Shown here piece by piece: positions 62,029 through 64,000 of a stretch of 64,000 bases of DNA; position 1 is the stretch's first letter; every line of letters starts with the position of its first letter. Source of the DNA: Bradyrhizobium sp. NAS96.2 (GTDB lineage: Bacteria; Pseudomonadota; Alphaproteobacteria; Rhizobiales; Xanthobacteraceae). The stretch is from the NCBI RefSeq assembly GCF_001908235.1, contig NZ_LGHK01000027.1, forward strand, positions 1-64,000, written 5' to 3'. The translations under genes were made by a program, and so were the position numbers. Below the pieces are notes generated by a model. The model was not told the DNA's origin. It made no database searches and saw only the letters and a program-made list of their open reading frames with translations.

Positions 62029-63000
62029 ATGATCGGAATATTCACCGTTGCACTTGCAGCCGGCGCCGCGTCGGCGCTGATGTTCGCCTCGATCACTTCG
62101 GGCGCGGCGATCTCGATTGTGCTGTTCTATCTCGCGCCACTGCCCGTGATGGTCACGGCGCTCGGCTGGGGCCCGCTCGCCGCCGCCATTGGCGGGATCG
62201 CCGCGGCGTCCGCGCTCGGCGTGATCTTCGGACTTCCCTACTGCATCGCGTTCGCCATGATGGTCGCCCTGCCCGGCTGGTGGCTCGGCCACCTCGCGCT
62301 GCTCGGACGGCCGATCGAGGGCGCATCCGCCGACAATGCCACCCAGCAGCCGCCTGCGCTCGAATGGTATCCCGTCGGCCGCATCCTGCTCTGGATCGCG
62401 GCCTTTGCCGTGATCACCACGGCCGTCGCGTTGCTCACGCTCGGCACGGACACCGATACCATCACCGGCACGTTGCGGCGCGGCCTGCTTAAGGTGCTCA
62501 GCGCCGGCGAAGGAGGTCAGCCCAGCGGTGAGATCGAACGGCTGGTCGAGATGCTGGTGATCCTCGCGCCGCTCGCGGCAACCGTCATCGCAATGATCAC
62601 GCTGACGCTGAACTTGTGGCTCGCCGGCAAGATCACGCAAACGTCCGGGCGGCTGAACCGGCCGTGGCCGGAGTTCCGAAACACCGCGCTCCCCGCCATG
62701 ACGCTGGTCGCGCTGCTGGTGGCGGCAGCGCTCAGCTTCGTCGGCGGCATGCTTGCGCTCCTCGCCCAGATCGTCACCACGGCGCTCGTGATCGGCTATG
62801 CGCTGGTCGGCTTCGCGGTCCTGCACACGCTGACCCTGTCGCTCAACAGCCGGGGCTTCTGGCTCGGCGGCATCTACGCCGTCGTCGTCATGTTCGGCTG
62901 GCCGATCGTGGCCATCTTCGCGCTCGGCATCGCCGATGCCGTGTTCGGACTGCGCCAGCGCTACCTGCAGACAAGACCGCCGCCGTTGCCCGCGGCCTGA
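62029..63000 (+). CDS. DUF2232 integral membrane protein
   Basis: A 323-residue membrane protein with about eight hydrophobic helices, starting FTVALAAGAASALMFASITS (about 5-24). It has VALPGWWLGHLALLGRP (about 75-91) and a C-terminal block VLHTLTLSLNSRGFWLGGIY (about 264-283). This corresponds to the DUF2232/YybS-like group that lies between rpsR and rplI in many alphaproteobacteria. The function is not known to me. Position and strand suggest cotranscription with the ribosomal genes, although a strong hairpin precedes it. The ATG follows GGGGGCGGGA. Confidence 0.85.
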   Translation: MIGIFTVALAAGAASALMFASITSGAAISIVLFYLAPLPVMVTALGWGPLAAAIGGIAAASALGVIFGLPYCIAFAMMVALPGWWLGHLALLGRPIEGASADNATQQPPALEWYPVGRILLWIAAFAVITTAVALLTLGTDTDTITGTLRRGLLKVLSAGEGGQPSGEIERLVEMLVILAPLAATVIAMITLTLNLWLAGKITQTSGRLNRPWPEFRNTALPAMTLVALLVAAALSFVGGMLALLAQIVTTALVIGYALVGFAVLHTLTLSLNSRGFWLGGIYAVVVMFGWPIVAIFALGIADAVFGLRQRYLQTRPPPLPAA

Positions 63001-63051
63001 GATTCGAACCAACCACTTAAACCCGTACTTTGCATCTAAAGGAGAACGAAA

Positions 63052-63654
63052 ATGGAAGTCATTCTGCTCGAACGCGTCGCCAAGCTTGGCCAGATGGGCG
63101 AAGTCGTGCGCGTCAAGGACGGGTTCGCCCGCAATTTCCTGCTGAAGCGCGGCAAGGCGCTGCGCGCCACCGAGGCGAACCGCGCCAAGTATGACGGCAT
63201 GAAGGCCGAGCTCGAGGCCAACAACATCAAGGCCAAGGGCGAAGCCAGCGTGGTCGCCGAGAAGATCAACGGCCGCGACATCATCATCATCCGCCAGGCC
63301 TCCGAGTCCGGCCAGCTGTTCGGCTCGGTCACGGTGCGCGACATCGTCGCTGCGCTCGCCGCCGACGGCGTGACGGTTGCCCGTCCGCAGGTCTGGCTCG
63401 ACTCGCCGATCAAGGTGATCGGCGCGCAGAAGGTGACGATCGCGGTTCACCCCGAGGTCGAGACCAGCGTCACCGTGACGGTCGCCCGCTCCGCCGAAGA
63501 AGCCGAGCGCATCAAGCGCGGCGAGGACATCTCGACCCGCCAGGAAGACCAGGACGCTGCCGCCGAAGCGCTCGCCGCCGCCGGCGAATTCTTCGATCCG
63601 GAAGCCCAGCACGACGACGAAGCTGCTCCGGCTCCGGCTGCCGAAGAGAAGTAA
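63052..63654 (+). CDS. rplI: 50S ribosomal protein L9
   Basis: Binds 23S rRNA at the base of the L1 stalk. The 200-residue protein has the conserved N-terminal domain [20 protein letters not shown], then [16 protein letters not shown] (about 22-37), a long connecting helix, and a C-terminal domain with [20 protein letters not shown]. The final ~45 residues (from about 155) form an acidic Ala/Glu/Asp-rich tail absent from the ~150-residue standard form; such tails are common in this group. AAAGGAG lies seven bases before the ATG. A composite repeat follows. Confidence 0.97.
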   Translation: MEVILLERVAKLGQMGEVVRVKDGFARNFLLKRGKALRATEANRAKYDGMKAELEANNIKAKGEASVVAEKINGRDIIIIRQASESGQLFGSVTVRDIVAALAADGVTVARPQVWLDSPIKVIGAQKVTIAVHPEVETSVTVTVARSAEEAERIKRGEDISTRQEDQDAAAEALAAAGEFFDPEAQHDDEAAPAPAAEEK

Positions 63655-63677
63655 GCTTCTCGCTATCGTCCAACCGA

Positions 63678-63767
63678 CGAGAGCATCGGCTCTGAACCGA
63701 TGCTCTCGATTCTGGTTTTGACGCGTTTTCTTCACGCGAACCGGTATCCACTTCGCTTGAAAACGCT
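63678..63767. repeat. Composite repeat: hairpin plus ACGCG...CACTTCGCTTGA module
   Basis: CGAGAGCATCGG (63678-63689) pairs with CCGATGCTCTCG (63697-63708). The following TTTTGACGCGTTTTCTTCAC to TTGAAAACGCT matches the element at 55220-55277. It lies between rplI and the convergent thioesterase gene and could stop transcription from both sides. Confidence 0.85.
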
Positions 63768-63784
63768 ATGAAGCCCGGGCCCCA

Positions 63785-64000
63785 TCAGGCCGGGCTTTGG
63801 ATTCGTGCCGCCGCGTGATCGTCGAGCATCGCGATCGATGCCAGGGCAGTCGCGGTGTGCTTCTCCTTGCCGTCGATGATGCAGAACACATCGGCTGCAA
63901 CGACGGCGACCTGACGCCCGGGCTTGATCACCCGCGCCCGGCAGATCAGGCGATCGCCCGAGGCCGGCGACAGCAGGTTCAACTTGTACTCCGCGGTCAG
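63785..64000 (-). CDS. PaaI-type hotdog thioesterase, 5' truncated
   Basis: Only the C-terminal 71 residues are visible; the frame is open at the right edge (reading LTAEYKLNLLSPASGDRLIC inward). The pattern EYKLNLLSPASGD...RARVIKPGRQVAVVAADVF is the central helix-to-strand region of the PaaI/YdiI-type hotdog thioesterases, which hydrolyse acyl- or aryl-CoA esters. It ends with a basic/Ala-rich stretch. The catalytic Asn/Asp-Gly region would lie outside the window. The substrate is unknown. Confidence 0.75.
   Translation of the reverse strand: MTAEYKLNLLSPASGDRLICRARVIKPGRQVAVVAADVFCIIDGKEKHTATALASIAMLDDHAAARIQSPA

Noticed and set aside
1..64000. tRNA, rRNA, phage, insertion-sequence or toxin-antitoxin content
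   Set aside because: Read through both strands without finding a tRNA cloverleaf, integrase, transposase, capsid or paired toxin genes; the dispersed repeats are short palindromes without their own coding capacity.

Overview
The window looks like a core-genome segment of an alphaproteobacterium of the Bradyrhizobium / Rhodopseudomonas group (inference). Supporting signs are the high GC content, frequent GTG and TTG starts, an HdaA-type DnaA regulator, a CtrA-type TTAA-N7-TTAA box, a MaeB-type malic enzyme fused to a phosphotransacetylase-like domain, and several families of palindromic intergenic repeats of the kind I associate with Bradyrhizobium genomes. I see no phage, insertion sequence, CRISPR array, tRNA or rRNA.

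Layout. 1-15.4 kb is a loose set of single genes: a truncated polysaccharide deacetylase, a DHFR-like protein, DoxX, maeB, a large membrane-anchored unknown, aspS, selO, a frameshifted quinone oxidoreductase with a divergent LysR regulator, a candidate 36-residue membrane peptide, chrA and an acyltransferase-3 protein. 15.4-22.6 kb (minus) is one operon: an acyl-CoA ligase followed by a complete branched-chain-type ABC importer (ATPase, two permeases, binding protein, second ATPase), which suggests uptake of an acid followed by CoA activation. 22.9-33.9 kb holds an acetyltransferase-like gene, rnd, cspA, purM-purN, pgsA, hdaA, ppk-ppx (behind a tandem Pho box) and a TerC-family protein. 34-40.3 kb carries ndk, a Gly/Trp/His-rich secreted peptide, a small unknown, an ABC-F ATPase, a lipoprotein, holC and pepA.

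40.6-48.3 kb is the envelope operon lptF-lptG-lptD-surA-pdxA-rsmA, with overlapping or abutting genes and a CtrA box in the divergent region with pepA. 48.3-52 kb has a zinc alcohol dehydrogenase, an orphan binding protein and a frameshifted exported protein. 52-58.9 kb (minus) is the fatty-acid cluster fabD-fabG-acpP-fabF followed by mltG, yicC and gmk. A desaturase-TetR pair with a palindromic operator separates it from the ribosomal operon rpsF-rpsR-DUF2232-rplI (plus strand, 61-63.7 kb). A truncated PaaI-type thioesterase closes the window.

Most of the content is housekeeping and I do not see a clear undescribed multi-gene system. The most useful leads are: two single-base frameshifts in G runs (10793-10797 and 50980-50986); a diverged repeat that sits directly behind a minus-strand stop codon in both copies and, in one, encodes the C-terminal tail of the acyltransferase; regulatory sites (Pho box at ppk, CtrA box at lptF/pepA, TetR operator, and a fabD promoter with a 7-G run in its spacer); the ligase-plus-importer operon of unknown substrate; and small proteins at 12712, 34784 and 35269.
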